A stretch of 64,000 bases of DNA from JAGWBD01 sp965197455 (GTDB lineage: Bacteria > Chloroflexota > Anaerolineae > Aggregatilineales > Phototrophicaceae): contig OZ240208.1 in the NCBI GenBank assembly GCA_965197455.1, forward strand, positions 1,922,001 to 1,986,000, written 5' to 3'. Below are positions 25,744-34,720 of the stretch, in pieces. How positions within the stretch are numbered: the first letter of the stretch is position 1; the number at the start of each line of letters is the position of its first letter. The translations under genes and the position numbers were made by a program. A model generated the notes under the pieces. It did not search any database, was not told where the DNA came from, and worked only from the letters and a program-made list of their open reading frames with translations.

Positions 25744-26678
25744 CAGCGCGCCACGCGGGTGCTGGAGCGATACAGCAGCCAGGCGAAAACGCCGCCGATG
25801 GCCACTGTCAGCAGCAGCAGCAGGACGTTGATGGCAGAGCCGTAGCCGTAGCGCAACTCGACGAAGAAACGCTGGTAGGAGTAGAGCGCGAGGGTGCGCG
25901 TGGCGTTGCCGGGGCCGCCCTGCGTCAGGCCCAGAATCTGCTCGAAGGTCTGCACCTCGGCCATGCCGCGCAGCATCAGCACGAGGTAGATGCTCGGCCG
26001 CATCAGCGGCAGCGTCACGAACCAGAAACGCTGCAGGGCGTTGGCGCCATCCACGGCGGCGGCCTCCAGCACTTCCTTCGACAGGGAGCCGAGCGCCGCC
26101 ATGAAAATCAGCGCCACCCAGGACACGTTCTTCCAGACGGTTAGCACAATCACGGAGACGCGCGCCATGGCGGGGTCGCTGAGCCAGCGCACCAGTTCGT
26201 CAACCAGGCCGGCCTCCAGCAGCATGAAGTTCAGCAGGCCGGATTGCTCCCAGTAGAGCACGCGCCAGACGACGCCGGCCAGCAGCGGCGCCATGACCCA
26301 GGGCAGCAGCATCACGAAATTGCTGAAGCCGCGCCCGCGCAGCCTTTGCATCATCAGCACGGCGATGCCCAGCCCCAGCACCGTCTCCAGCAGCGTGCTG
26401 GCCGCGGTGTAGGCGATGGTGTAGCCCAGGGAGTTGATGAGCGTCTTGTCGCGCGTCAGGGCGAACTGGTAGTTCTGCAGGCCCACGAAGGCGCCCGGGT
26501 TCACGAGGGAACGGTTGGTCAGGCTGAGCCAGAGGGTTTGCGCCAGGGGGATGAAGCTGTAGAGCATACGCAGCAGAAAGGCCGGCAGCACGAAAAGGTA
26601 GATGATGGCGTATTTGTTTACGAGCAGGCGCGGGCGCCCGTGCTCCCTGGCGCCTGGCGTGGCGCGGACAGTGGTCAT
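25743..26678 (-). CDS. Sugar ABC transporter permease (MalF/UgpA type)
   Basis: 311 residues, six TM helices starting with YAIIYLFVLPAFLLRMLYSF, and an EAA loop (EVLEAAAVDGANALQRFWFVTLP). Partner of the MalG-type permease with which it shares one base. The ATG at 26676-26678 is preceded by GGGGTGGA and begins just before the first TM segment. Second gene of the operon, 108 nt after the binding protein. Confidence 0.93.
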   Translation of the reverse strand: MTTVRATPGAREHGRPRLLVNKYAIIYLFVLPAFLLRMLYSFIPLAQTLWLSLTNRSLVNPGAFVGLQNYQFALTRDKTLINSLGYTIAYTAASTLLETVLGLGIAVLMMQRLRGRGFSNFVMLLPWVMAPLLAGVVWRVLYWEQSGLLNFMLLEAGLVDELVRWLSDPAMARVSVIVLTVWKNVSWVALIFMAALGSLSKEVLEAAAVDGANALQRFWFVTLPLMRPSIYLVLMLRGMAEVQTFEQILGLTQGGPGNATRTLALYSYQRFFVELRYGYGSAINVLLLLLTVAIGGVFAWLLYRSSTRVAR

Positions 26679-26754
26679 GCGTTTCCACCCCGTTTCGCGT
26701 GGGCGGGCCCCCGACAGCGCCTGCACTGCCGGAGACCCGGGTTACATGTGACGC

Positions 26755-26776
26755 CGGGTGTGGTCCCGGTCACCCG
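26755..26776 (-). terminator. Hairpin between binding-protein and permease genes
   Basis: Stem CGGGTG/CACCCG with a 10-nt loop, no T-tract. Hairpins at this place often lower expression of permeases relative to the binding protein. Attenuator rather than full stop; inferred. Confidence 0.35.
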
Positions 26777-26786
26777 TCCCTGCGGG

Positions 26787-28046
26787 CTAGATACCCATCT
26801 TGATGATGTCGTATTCGGCGATGGCCCACTCCTGAACCTCTTCCGGAGTCAGCTCGAGCGCAAGCGTCTGTTGGCCCAATAGCTCGAACATCTGCCACAG
26901 CTGGGTCGTCTGCGGGCTGTTGACGATCGGCTCGCGGAACTTCGCGCCGCGCAGCATCTCGGCCCAGCCGGGGCCGGCGCTCAGGACCTTGGCCAGCGCA
27001 ATGATTTCCTCGTCCTCGATGAGCGAGTTCATGGCCGGCACCAGGCCGCTGTAGCGGACGCTGATTTCCTTCATCTTGTCGCGGGTGGCAAGGACATCCA
27101 TCAATTCCAGCGCGGTGGCCTTGTTCTGGCCGGCCGTCGGCACCGAATAGCCCCAGCCATGCACCAGACCGACGTCGCTGCCCGGGCCGGCCGGGAAGCG
27201 CGCCAGACCCAGATTCTCCTCGGTAAACACCGTGTCCTCGACGGTCAGGAGACTGTTATAGTTGCCCTCGTAGTTCCACCACATGCCGACCTTGCCGGCG
27301 GCCGCGAGGCCAAAGTTGTTCTCGGAGATGATGGTGGGCGACGAGATGCCGCGCTTGATCCAGTCCTGCATGAACTGGAAGGCCACCAGGCTGTTCTCGT
27401 CCGCCAGGGTGGACAGGTCGCCCCCGGCATGATTGAGCGCCAGCAGCACCGTGTTGAAGGCGTGGCCGCCTTCCGTGCGCGGGTGCCAGCCCCAGACGCC
27501 GTTCTCCTGGTCGGTGACGGCCTCGCCGATGCTGAACAGCTCCTCCCAGGTCGTGGGCGGCTCTGGCACCAGGTCCTTGTTGTACATGAAAGGTTCAAGG
27601 CCCAGGAAGTAAAAGAGGCGGAAGACGCCGCCGACGGCCTCGTTCAGCACGTGAACGTTGTCGACCACGTCATCCTTGTTGTCCTGCCAGGCGTTGGTGT
27701 TGGTCATGTCCTCGGCCCAGCCGTTCATGCCCCACAGACCGCCGATCAGGTCGTCGGCCCAGAGCACGTCGATGCCGTCAAAGCCCGTCTGACCCCAGAG
27801 CGTGATCTTTGCCATCACGTCGTTCCAGACCGGCGGCAGCGCGTCGTAGTTGATCTGGATGCCGGTCTCCTCGGAGACCGCCGCCATGAACTCCGGCGGG
27901 ACATCGCCGCCCCAGCCGACCATGTTGACGACCTTGTCCTCTTGCGCCACGCCAAAGGTGGTCGTCGCTGACAGGCCGAGGCCGGCGCCAGCCGCCGCTG
28001 CCGTTCTGAGGAAATCCCTGCGAGAAAGTTTCTGTGAGCTACTCAT
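26787..28046 (-). CDS. Sugar ABC transporter substrate-binding protein (Tat-exported)
   Basis: 419 residues. A twin-arginine signal (SRRDFLRTAAAAGAGLGLSA) indicates folded export, common for such binding proteins in this lineage. The body is a family 1 extracellular solute-binding protein (GGDVPPEFMAAVSEETGIQI, VLWADDLIGGLWGMNGWAED). GAGGTG precedes the ATG. First gene of the operon with two permeases and an oxidoreductase; its promoter should lie in 28047-28350. Ligand unknown, probably a sugar or polyol. Confidence 0.92.
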   Translation of the reverse strand: MSSSQKLSRRDFLRTAAAAGAGLGLSATTTFGVAQEDKVVNMVGWGGDVPPEFMAAVSEETGIQINYDALPPVWNDVMAKITLWGQTGFDGIDVLWADDLIGGLWGMNGWAEDMTNTNAWQDNKDDVVDNVHVLNEAVGGVFRLFYFLGLEPFMYNKDLVPEPPTTWEELFSIGEAVTDQENGVWGWHPRTEGGHAFNTVLLALNHAGGDLSTLADENSLVAFQFMQDWIKRGISSPTIISENNFGLAAAGKVGMWWNYEGNYNSLLTVEDTVFTEENLGLARFPAGPGSDVGLVHGWGYSVPTAGQNKATALELMDVLATRDKMKEISVRYSGLVPAMNSLIEDEEIIALAKVLSAGPGWAEMLRGAKFREPIVNSPQTTQLWQMFELLGQQTLALELTPEEVQEWAIAEYDIIKMGI

Positions 28047-28188
28047 AATGCACCTCTACAACCAAGTTTGCGAAAAAAATACGGCCAGACTTTAGCACGG
28101 GCCAGAAAATGTTGCAAAAATCGTGAGTCCAATCAAATCCTGTGTAGCCGGCGAGTGGCAACCCTGCCACGACGTATCGAGGTCTGGC

Positions 28189-28336
28189 GCCCTCACCCTA
28201 AATCCCTCTCCCTCAGAAGGGCTCCCGCCGCAAGCGGGAAAGAGGGACTTTAATGCTTATGGTACATCCTGCGTTCTTTCTCTCACCCTGAGAGGGGCTC
28301 CCACCAAAGACTGGAAAAGAGCATAAGGGTGAGGGC
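28189..28336. repeat. 148-bp MITE-like element with 11-bp inverted ends
   Basis: GCCCTCACCCT (28189-28199) and its exact reverse complement AGGGTGAGGGC (28326-28336) flank a non-coding segment. Inside are CT-rich tracts (AAATCCCTCTCCCTC), a small hairpin CCCGC-CGCAA-GCGGG, and a second copy of the CTCACCCTGAGAGGGGCTCCC theme. It lies upstream of the binding-protein gene and directly before the orphan permease. Looks like a short non-autonomous mobile repeat; no ORF. The rest of 28047-28352 shows no gene. Confidence 0.6.
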
Positions 28337-28352
28337 ATGTGGTGCCGCCGCG

Positions 28353-29207
28353 CTATTCCTTGACGGTGCCGAAGGTGATGCCCGTCACCAGTCGCTTCTG
28401 CACCAGCAGCAGCAGGGGTACGAGCGGCAGCAGAATCAACACGCCGCCGGCCGAGCGCAGCACGAACGAGCGCCCCCCTGCCTCAAGCAGCCGCACGGTG
28501 AGCACCCGCGTTTCCGGCCCTACCGTCAGCACGAAGGCGAAGAGGAACTCGTTCCAGCCGGCGATCAGCAGCAGCAAAAAGGTGACGGCGGCGCCGGGCA
28601 GGGCGATCGGCAGGATGACGCGAAAGAGGGTGCCGAACCAGCCGCAACCGTCGATGGCCGCCGCGTCATCCAGCTCGCGCGGGACGGCATTGTAATAGGA
28701 GAAGAGCACCAGTACCGCCAGCGGCAGACCGGTGGCGAGATTGACAAGGATCAGGCCATGCAGCGTATCCAGCAGCCTGATTTCTGTGTAGGTGATGAAG
28801 ATGGGCCCGAGGGTCACCATGGCCGGCACGGCGATGCTGACCACCAGCAGACTGTACATCAGCGCCTTGCCAAAGAAGGTGGCGCGGCTGAAGCTGTAGG
28901 CCGCCATACCGCCCAGCAGCGTGGCGCCCAGCGCGGACAGGCCCGCGACGAGCACGGTGTTGCGCAGCGCCGTGAAGTATCTCATCTGGCGGAACAGGTA
29001 GGGGTAATTGGCCAGGGTCACTTCACGCGGGAACAGGGTCGGGGGGAAGCGCAGGACCTCCAGGGAGGTCTTGAAGGAAGTGAGCAGCATGAAGACCACG
29101 GGGAAGGCCAGCGCGAGCAACACCACGGCCAGCAGCGCGTACAGCAACAGCCGCATGGGGAAATGGCGCCGTCGCCGCGCGGGCATCAGCGGACCAGTCG
29201 GGTGCAT
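28353..29207 (-). CDS. Orphan sugar ABC permease (duplicate of MalG-type gene)
   Basis: About 284 residues, six TM helices, EAA loop ELDDAAAIDGCGWFGTLFRVILP identical to that of 24862-25743. Large blocks match at nucleotide level, including the 3' end and stop, while the first ~100 residues and the segment near the C-terminus diverge. It has no partner permease or binding protein on its strand upstream, so it is probably a leftover of a second cassette or a recombinant duplicate. The start is unclear: none of the candidate ATGs has a good ribosome binding site. Confidence 0.75.
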   Translation of the reverse strand: MHPTGPLMPARRRRHFPMRLLLYALLAVVLLALAFPVVFMLLTSFKTSLEVLRFPPTLFPREVTLANYPYLFRQMRYFTALRNTVLVAGLSALGATLLGGMAAYSFSRATFFGKALMYSLLVVSIAVPAMVTLGPIFITYTEIRLLDTLHGLILVNLATGLPLAVLVLFSYYNAVPRELDDAAAIDGCGWFGTLFRVILPIALPGAAVTFLLLLIAGWNEFLFAFVLTVGPETRVLTVRLLEAGGRSFVLRSAGGVLILLPLVPLLLLVQKRLVTGITFGTVKE

Positions 29208-29334
29208 GATGTTATGGTCCAGTGCCACGTCCGCTTGCAATGGATGTTCTCCCCCTCTCCCCTTAACAAAGGTCACGACAGGACAACGGGATACAGCGTG
29301 AGGGTCTGACCAGGCAGACTCTCACTCCCCCGGC

Positions 29335-29340
29335 TATACT
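29335..29340 (+). promoter_or_regulatory. -10 hexamer of the desaturase pair
   Basis: TATACT 39 nt before the start of the first desaturase. No clear -35. Confidence 0.35.
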
Positions 29341-29378
29341 ACCTGCCAAATCCGGCAACGGGGCGAAGGAGAATGGTG

Positions 29379-30593
29379 ATGGGTTATCAGCCACTTGCCG
29401 ACGTGCGCCAGACGCTGCGGGTCGACTGGTACCGCAGCCAGATTCCGGGCGCGAAACTGCGCGAGCTATCGAAACGCAGCGACCGCCAGGCCTGGTTTCA
29501 GGCCGGCGGCCACCTGGCGCTCTTCATCCTCACCGGCGCGCTGGTCTACCACTTCTGGGCGCAGCAACTGTGGGGCGCATTTCTCGTCGCGCTTTTCTGC
29601 CACGGCACGGTCACCAGTTTTATGAAGGGCGTCGCTGCGCACGAACTGGGGCACGGCACTGTCTTTCGCACCAAATGGCTCAACAAGGCCTTCCTCTACC
29701 TCTTCAGCCTGATCGGCTGGTGGGACCATTACGACTACGGCAGCAGCCACACCTATCACCATCGCTACACCCTGCACCCCGAGGGCGACCGCGAGGTGCT
29801 GCTGCCGCTGGAACCTTCGCTGGCCTCCTTCTTCATGCTGCAACTCTTCACGATCAACCTGATGACCAGGCCGCGGCGCGTCTTTGACAAGGGCGGCCTG
29901 ATCTCGACCGTGATGGTCACGCTGAAGGGCGCTTTCGGCATCGTCGGCCCGGCCAGGGTGCCGGTCTTCGAATGGATCCGCGCCCTGCACGGCGACCAGC
30001 CGGAGGAGTTCCGCAAGTCGATCCGCTGGTCGCGCCTCCTGATACTCTTCCATGGAAGCATACTGGTGGTCGCCATCCACACCGGCCTGTGGGTGCTGCC
30101 GCTGATCTTCAGCACAGCGACTTTCACTGCCAACGGGCTGCGCTACTTCATCGCCCTGCCACAGCACTGCGGCCTGCAGGACAACGTCAACGACTTTCGC
30201 AAGAGCGTGCGCACGATGCGCGTCAACCCGCTCTTCTCCTTCCTCTACTGGCGCATGGAATGGCACCTCGAACACCACATGTACGCCGGCGTTCCCTGCT
30301 ACAATCTCCCCAGGCTCTACGAGGAAGTCGCCGACGACATGCCCGAACCGCGCACCCTCGTCGGCGCCTGGCGCGAGATGCGCATGGTCTGGCGGCGGCA
30401 GAAGGAAGACCCCGATTACCAATTCGATACACCCCTGCCGCCGACGGCCCAAAGCATGCGCACGGACACGCCGGACGAACTGGAAAGCTCGATCGGCGAG
30501 TTGGCACCAGCGGGCTTGCAGCAGGCAGACCTTCACTCTACCGGTTATAGTCCAGCACAAACGGCAGACGTGACAAGGAGACCGGAGAGATGA
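29379..30593 (+). CDS. Fatty acid desaturase 1
   Basis: Membrane di-iron desaturase, 404 residues. His boxes are HELGH (88-92), HTYHH (124-128) and HLEHH (296-300), with an extra conserved H near LPQHCGLQDN. TM segments at about 46-80, 102-115 and 215-255. Introduces a double bond in an acyl chain or related lipid; exact substrate unknown. The start is the second in-frame ATG, 7 nt after AAGGAG; the first ATG lies too near the Shine-Dalgarno. Its stop overlaps the ATG of the paralogue (ATGA). Confidence 0.9.
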   Translation: MGYQPLADVRQTLRVDWYRSQIPGAKLRELSKRSDRQAWFQAGGHLALFILTGALVYHFWAQQLWGAFLVALFCHGTVTSFMKGVAAHELGHGTVFRTKWLNKAFLYLFSLIGWWDHYDYGSSHTYHHRYTLHPEGDREVLLPLEPSLASFFMLQLFTINLMTRPRRVFDKGGLISTVMVTLKGAFGIVGPARVPVFEWIRALHGDQPEEFRKSIRWSRLLILFHGSILVVAIHTGLWVLPLIFSTATFTANGLRYFIALPQHCGLQDNVNDFRKSVRTMRVNPLFSFLYWRMEWHLEHHMYAGVPCYNLPRLYEEVADDMPEPRTLVGAWREMRMVWRRQKEDPDYQFDTPLPPTAQSMRTDTPDELESSIGELAPAGLQQADLHSTGYSPAQTADVTRRPER

Positions 30594-31741
30594 GCTATCC
30601 ACCGCTTGCCGACGTGCGCAAGACACTGCGGGTGGAGTGGTACCGCAGCCCGATCCCCGGTGTACGCTTGCGCGAGCTCTCACGGCGCAGCGACCTGCAG
30701 GGCTGGTTTCAGGCCGGCGGCCACTTCGCCCTCTTCCTGTTGACCGGCGCACTGGTCTTCCATTTCTGGTCGCTGCAACTCTGGGGCGCCTTTCTGGTCG
30801 CGCTCTTCTGCCATGGCACGGTCACCAGCTTTTTCAAGGGCATCGCCCCGCACGAACTGGGGCACGGCACCGTCTTTCGTACCAAATGGCTCAACAAGGC
30901 CTTCCTTTACCTGTACAGCCTGATCTCCTGGTTCGACACCTTCGACTACAACATGAGCCACACCTACCACCATCGCTATACCCTGCATCCAGAGGGCGAC
31001 CGCGAGGTGCTGCTGCCGCTGAAACCCACGCTGGCCTCGACCTTCATGTTGCAGATCTTCACCATCAACCTGCTCACGCTGCGCGGGCGCACCTTCAGCC
31101 AGGGCGGACTCATCGGGACGGTGCTGGCGAACCTGAACATGGCCCTTGGCCGCGGCGAGACCGGGAGCGCGCCTGGGGACAGCTGGGCGCGCGCCCTGCA
31201 TGCCGACCAGCCGGAGGAATATCGCAAGTCTGTGCGCTGGTCGCGCATCCTGATCCTCTTTCACGGAACCGTGCTGCTGATCGCCATCGTCACCGGCCTC
31301 TGGGTGCTGCCGCTGATCTTCAGCGCCTCGGTCTTCATCGCCAACTGGCTGGCCTACTTCGTCGGTCTGCCACAGCATTGCGGCCTGCAGGATAACGTCA
31401 ATGATTTCCGCAAGAGCGTGCGCTCGATGCGCCTCAACCCGCTCTTCTCCTTCCTCTACTGGCGCATGGAATGGCACACCGAGCACCACATGTACGCCGG
31501 TGTGCCCTGCTACAACCTCGGCAAGCTCTACGAGGAAATCGCCGACGACATGCCCGAGCCGCGCACCCTGATCAGCGCCTGGCGCGAAATGCGCATGGTC
31601 TGGCGCCGCCAGAAGGAAGACCCGGACTATCAGTTCGATACGCCCCTGCCGCCCACGGCGAAGCACGTGCGCAGCGATGCGCCTGAGGAAATCGAACTGG
31701 AGAGTTCGATCGGCGAGCTGGCGCCGGAAGGTCTGCGTTAG
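30590..31741 (+). CDS. Fatty acid desaturase 2 (tandem paralogue)
   Basis: 383 residues with the same three His boxes (HELGH, HTYHH, HTEHH) and the same ends as desaturase 1, differing mainly in the middle loop and C-terminal tail. Translationally coupled to it through ATGA. The two probably form a recent tandem duplication acting in the same membrane-lipid pathway or as a hetero-pair. Confidence 0.9.
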   Translation: MSYPPLADVRKTLRVEWYRSPIPGVRLRELSRRSDLQGWFQAGGHFALFLLTGALVFHFWSLQLWGAFLVALFCHGTVTSFFKGIAPHELGHGTVFRTKWLNKAFLYLYSLISWFDTFDYNMSHTYHHRYTLHPEGDREVLLPLKPTLASTFMLQIFTINLLTLRGRTFSQGGLIGTVLANLNMALGRGETGSAPGDSWARALHADQPEEYRKSVRWSRILILFHGTVLLIAIVTGLWVLPLIFSASVFIANWLAYFVGLPQHCGLQDNVNDFRKSVRSMRLNPLFSFLYWRMEWHTEHHMYAGVPCYNLGKLYEEIADDMPEPRTLISAWREMRMVWRRQKEDPDYQFDTPLPPTAKHVRSDAPEEIELESSIGELAPEGLR

Positions 31742-31742
31742 C

Positions 31743-31866
31743 CTGTCCGCGCCGGGACAGCTATCCAGAACGTGACTATTCCAGATTGTCAGGGTCGAGG
31801 CAACAGATTCGGCCTGGTTTCTGAGGTGAACACGGAGAAGAGCAGGGTCAACGCTCTTGACCCTGC
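31743..31866 (+). terminator. Two hairpins after the desaturases
   Basis: Just after the stop, CTGTCC-GCGCCG-GGACAG (31743-31760). Then at 31842-31866 a perfect 10-bp stem GCAGGGTCAA/TTGACCCTGC with a 5-nt loop. Neither has a T-tract. Likely transcription end or processing structures. The 312 bp from 31742 to 32053 show no gene. Confidence 0.4.
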
Positions 31867-32053
31867 CTGACGCCACGGTAGTATGCCACTGTCGGGTTGG
31901 GAACCGGCTGGCACAGCGTGACAATCGTACGGTGGAGGAAAGCGTCAGGTTATGTCAGGCCTGCGGACACCCGTTGGTCTGTCCGGAAGCCTTTCATATC
32001 CATGACGGGCCGCGACCTGACACGTAGCCAGAAGTCTACTCGAAGAAAAGCGC

Positions 32054-32713
32054 ATGGATGAGCGGGGAACAACGCGCAAGGGTATCTTGCGCGAAGCTTG
32101 GGCCACACCCTGGAAACTGCAAAACGAAATGCTACGCCTGCTGCTGATGCCCTGGTTGCGACTGCGTTTGCCCCTGGCCGGGCTGGCCTGGGGGCGCGGC
32201 TGGCGTTTGTATGGCGCGCCGATCATCCAATGTCACAAACAGGGTGAACTCATCGCAGGAAACGGGCTCAACATGCGCTCGGCTCCAGCCAGCAACCCGC
32301 TTGGCGTGTCGCAACCCTGCATCCTGAGCGTGAGACGGAGCGGCGCCAGCCTTCACATCGGCGATGACTGTGGCATGACGGGCACCTCAATTGTCGCGGA
32401 AGAACGCATTGAGATTGGCAATCGCGTCCTCGTTGGCGCAGGCGTTGTGATCACAGACAGTGACTTTCACCCCCTGCTGGCGGATGAGCGACGCCGTGAT
32501 CCGACAGCCGGAGCCACGGCGCCGGTCCAGGTCGGCGACGATGTCTTCATCGGGATGCGAACCCTGGTCCTTAAAGGGGCGAGCATCGGCGCAGGCAGCG
32601 TCATCGGCGCAGGTAGCGTTGTCACGGGTGAAATCCCGCCTGGAGTTGTCGCAGCGGGCAATCCGGCGCGAGTCCTCCGCAGCCTGGAACAGCCTGCTGT
32701 ACCCCGTTCGTAG
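32054..32713 (+). CDS. Left-handed beta-helix acyltransferase (hexapeptide repeat)
   Basis: 219 residues. Hexapeptide repeats run from about 95 to 205 (LHIGDDCGMTGTSIVAEE, IEIGNRVLVGAGVVI, VQVGDDVFIG, GASIGAGSVIGAGSVV), with the active-site-like DSDFHP near 134-139 and the family-typical end VVAAGNPARVLR. Resembles maltose/capsule O-acetyltransferases that transfer acetyl from acetyl-CoA to a sugar. The N-terminal ~70 residues are basic and helical. Immediately followed by a carbamoyltransferase remnant. Confidence 0.87.
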   Translation: MDERGTTRKGILREAWATPWKLQNEMLRLLLMPWLRLRLPLAGLAWGRGWRLYGAPIIQCHKQGELIAGNGLNMRSAPASNPLGVSQPCILSVRRSGASLHIGDDCGMTGTSIVAEERIEIGNRVLVGAGVVITDSDFHPLLADERRRDPTAGATAPVQVGDDVFIGMRTLVLKGASIGAGSVIGAGSVVTGEIPPGVVAAGNPARVLRSLEQPAVPRS

Positions 32714-32902
32714 TCAGCCGAGACGTCTGACGCGAGCGCCTTCGAACGGCGCACCGGCCTGCCCGTCCTCGTCAACACCAGCTTCAACGAGAACGAGCCC
32801 ATCGTCTGCACGCCGCAGGAGGCCATCGACTGCTTCCTGCGCACGCGTATGGACGTGCTCGTCATCGGCAACAGCTACTGCGAAAAGCCCGCCCACGTCT
32901 GA
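32714..32902 (+). pseudogene. C-terminal remnant of a NodU/CmcH-type carbamoyltransferase
   Basis: Reading in the frame directly after the acyltransferase stop gives about 60 residues with the C-terminal signature of the family (RTGLPVLVNTSFNENEPIV, then TPQEAIDCF and LVIGNSY) ending in a stop at 32900-32902. No start codon or catalytic domain precedes it, so it is the tail of a gene whose front was removed, perhaps when the acyltransferase gene arrived. Confidence 0.7.
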
Positions 32903-32928
32903 CGTGCTATAAGCGATAAGACAATATG

Positions 32929-32964
32929 CGAAAAAAGAGCCGGCCCCGCGCAGGGACCGGCTCT
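32929..32964 (-). terminator. Rho-independent terminator
   Basis: On the minus strand: stem GAGCCGG/CCGGCTC (7 bp, extended by CCC/GGG after one mismatch) followed by TTTTTT. It lies 24 nt past the stop of the secreted gene at 32987-34330. Confidence 0.75.
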
Positions 32965-32986
32965 CCCGGTTACCGGTTGTTACTGT

Positions 32987-34330
32987 CTACCATTGTACGT
33001 ATCTCACCGTGTTATGCGTGTCGATGGTGATGATGTAGGGCTTGTCGACATCCGGCCCCTTGTCTGCGTAGAAGGTGCTGAGCGTCATGATGCCGGCCCC
33101 GTCGTAGCTGACGGTGTAGGGTTGGTCGGCGGCGCTGTTTGTGCCACTGGCCAGGTTACTGTTTGCGGCAGCGCCTGAGTCAGACAGCACAGAGCTGCTG
33201 GACACGCTAACGAGGGACACGCTGTTGTCAGCGTCGATGATCCCGTAAAGCGTGTAGGACGTGTAATCGTCGTTGGCGCAAACCTTGATGGGCGCAGCCG
33301 CATCGGTATTCAGGCAAGTGCCGGTGATACCACCGCCGCCACTGCTGCTGTCGCCACCACCGCCGTCGCCACTACTGCCGCCAGTATTTCCGCTGGTTGC
33401 TTCATTCCAGGCCGCTTCACAATCAGGCGCCGGGTCATCCGGGTCCTGACAGTAGTAGTAGATCACCGGATGACTGTCCACATAGTGGCTGTCATTATCT
33501 TCGGCTAGCGTGGTCAGCGTGATGCGAACGACCTCTCCCGGCTGGAAGTCGATCAGGTCTGTACCGAAGCGGATGGTTTCGCTTGGGTCAACAGCCTGGG
33601 CCTGGGTCTGGGCATCGGGATCATCCAGGTTTTCCGTACCGGAACCCGACGTCCCATCCGAGTTTTCAGCCGTCCAGCCAAAGCCGTCGGCGTTGTTGAT
33701 GACTGAGCCAGGCAGGGGAACATTAATCTCGAAGGTGCCGCCAGCTTCCGACGTCTGGGCTTCTGCCTGGTCTTCTGCCTGGGCATCTGCCTGGGCATCT
33801 GCCTGCGAAATTGCCTCGTCGGCAGGCACCAGGGTGACGGTTGCATTCAGTGGCGGCGGCAGGGCGCGCACCAGGGTCTCGGGGTCCGCGCAGTCCTCGT
33901 GCACCGGGTAGCAGAAGACCAGCCGCTGGCTGTTGATGTAGTCCTCATCATCGAGGGCGGCCACCTGAACCATGGAGAAGGAGACAATGTGGCCATCGGC
34001 GTAACTCAGGTCCGTGGCGTTGATGGTGATGGTACCGGCATTGGCTGGCGTGAGGCTGCCTTCCTGCTGGTCCCGGGTGTCGGCATTGACCACCAGCCAG
34101 TCGACCGATTCAGCGTCGTCGAATTGAGTCGTGTTGGGCGAGGTGATCGTAAAGTTGCCTTGCTCCACGTCATTTTCATCGACGTCAGAGTTAAGGGTGA
34201 CGACCGGCGCCAGGGGCAGGGGCAACTCGATCCTTTCCTCTTCCGGCGTCTGCGCCAGCACATGGCCAACGGTCAGCAGGGGCAGCAGCAGGAACAGGCA
34301 AAGGATGTAGCGGCGCAAACCGGATTTCAT
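32987..34330 (-). CDS. Secreted low-complexity protein
   Basis: 447 residues with a signal peptide (MKSGLRRYILCLFLLLPLLTVGHVLAQ). The body is acidic, Asp/Thr/Ser-rich and predicted beta. It has an Ala/Gln/Asp repeat (AQADAQAEDQAEAQ) near 185-200 and a Gly/Ser-rich linker (GGSSGDGGGGDSSSGGGG) near 325-345. Two Ig-like or jelly-roll-like halves are possible. No known family. Extracellular, possibly surface-exposed. A GAGG lies 6 nt before the ATG, and a good terminator follows. Confidence 0.8.
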   Translation of the reverse strand: MKSGLRRYILCLFLLLPLLTVGHVLAQTPEEERIELPLPLAPVVTLNSDVDENDVEQGNFTITSPNTTQFDDAESVDWLVVNADTRDQQEGSLTPANAGTITINATDLSYADGHIVSFSMVQVAALDDEDYINSQRLVFCYPVHEDCADPETLVRALPPPLNATVTLVPADEAISQADAQADAQAEDQAEAQTSEAGGTFEINVPLPGSVINNADGFGWTAENSDGTSGSGTENLDDPDAQTQAQAVDPSETIRFGTDLIDFQPGEVVRITLTTLAEDNDSHYVDSHPVIYYYCQDPDDPAPDCEAAWNEATSGNTGGSSGDGGGGDSSSGGGGITGTCLNTDAAAPIKVCANDDYTSYTLYGIIDADNSVSLVSVSSSSVLSDSGAAANSNLASGTNSAADQPYTVSYDGAGIMTLSTFYADKGPDVDKPYIITIDTHNTVRYVQW

Positions 34331-34720
34331 GAGACCTCTCTCTTTCTCACTCTCCACAGAAAGACCCATCCACCGCCTGCCTGACAGTTCCCCGGCGGGA
34401 AGGTGACACAAGCGACCCACCAACAGCGACCACGTCGTTGGCGGGCCAGGTCGGACATAGCCTGCCCCCGGTAAATCCGTGGTCGTTGGCGCGAACAACG
34501 AAATATACACCCGCTGCCTCGAATTGCAAATGTTGCGCGCCTTGTGAGCGGGTTCATGAGTTGGCTGTCCTGTCTCTCCACCCCCTGCGTCTCACGCTGC
34601 CCGCCCGCCGATATCCATTCCTGGCTGCGCTGCGCCCGCCCTGCGCTGAAATTATTGCAAGGCCCGGCAAACTGTGTTGCAGTGTCGCGCAGGTTACGAA
34701 ATCGTTTTCGGAAGAGCCTT
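34331..34720. other. 390-bp divergent intergenic region
   Basis: Separates the secreted protein gene (-) and the LacI-type regulator (+). No gene or RNA is recognised. It contains the operator-like dyad at 34697-34710; promoters are expected but no clear hexamer pair was seen. Confidence 0.5.
34697..34710. promoter_or_regulatory. LacI-family operator-like dyad
   Basis: CGAAATCGTTTTCG is palindromic at 12 of 14 positions with the central CG typical of LacI/GalR operators. It ends 10 nt before the regulator's ATG. Suggests autoregulation. Confidence 0.55.
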
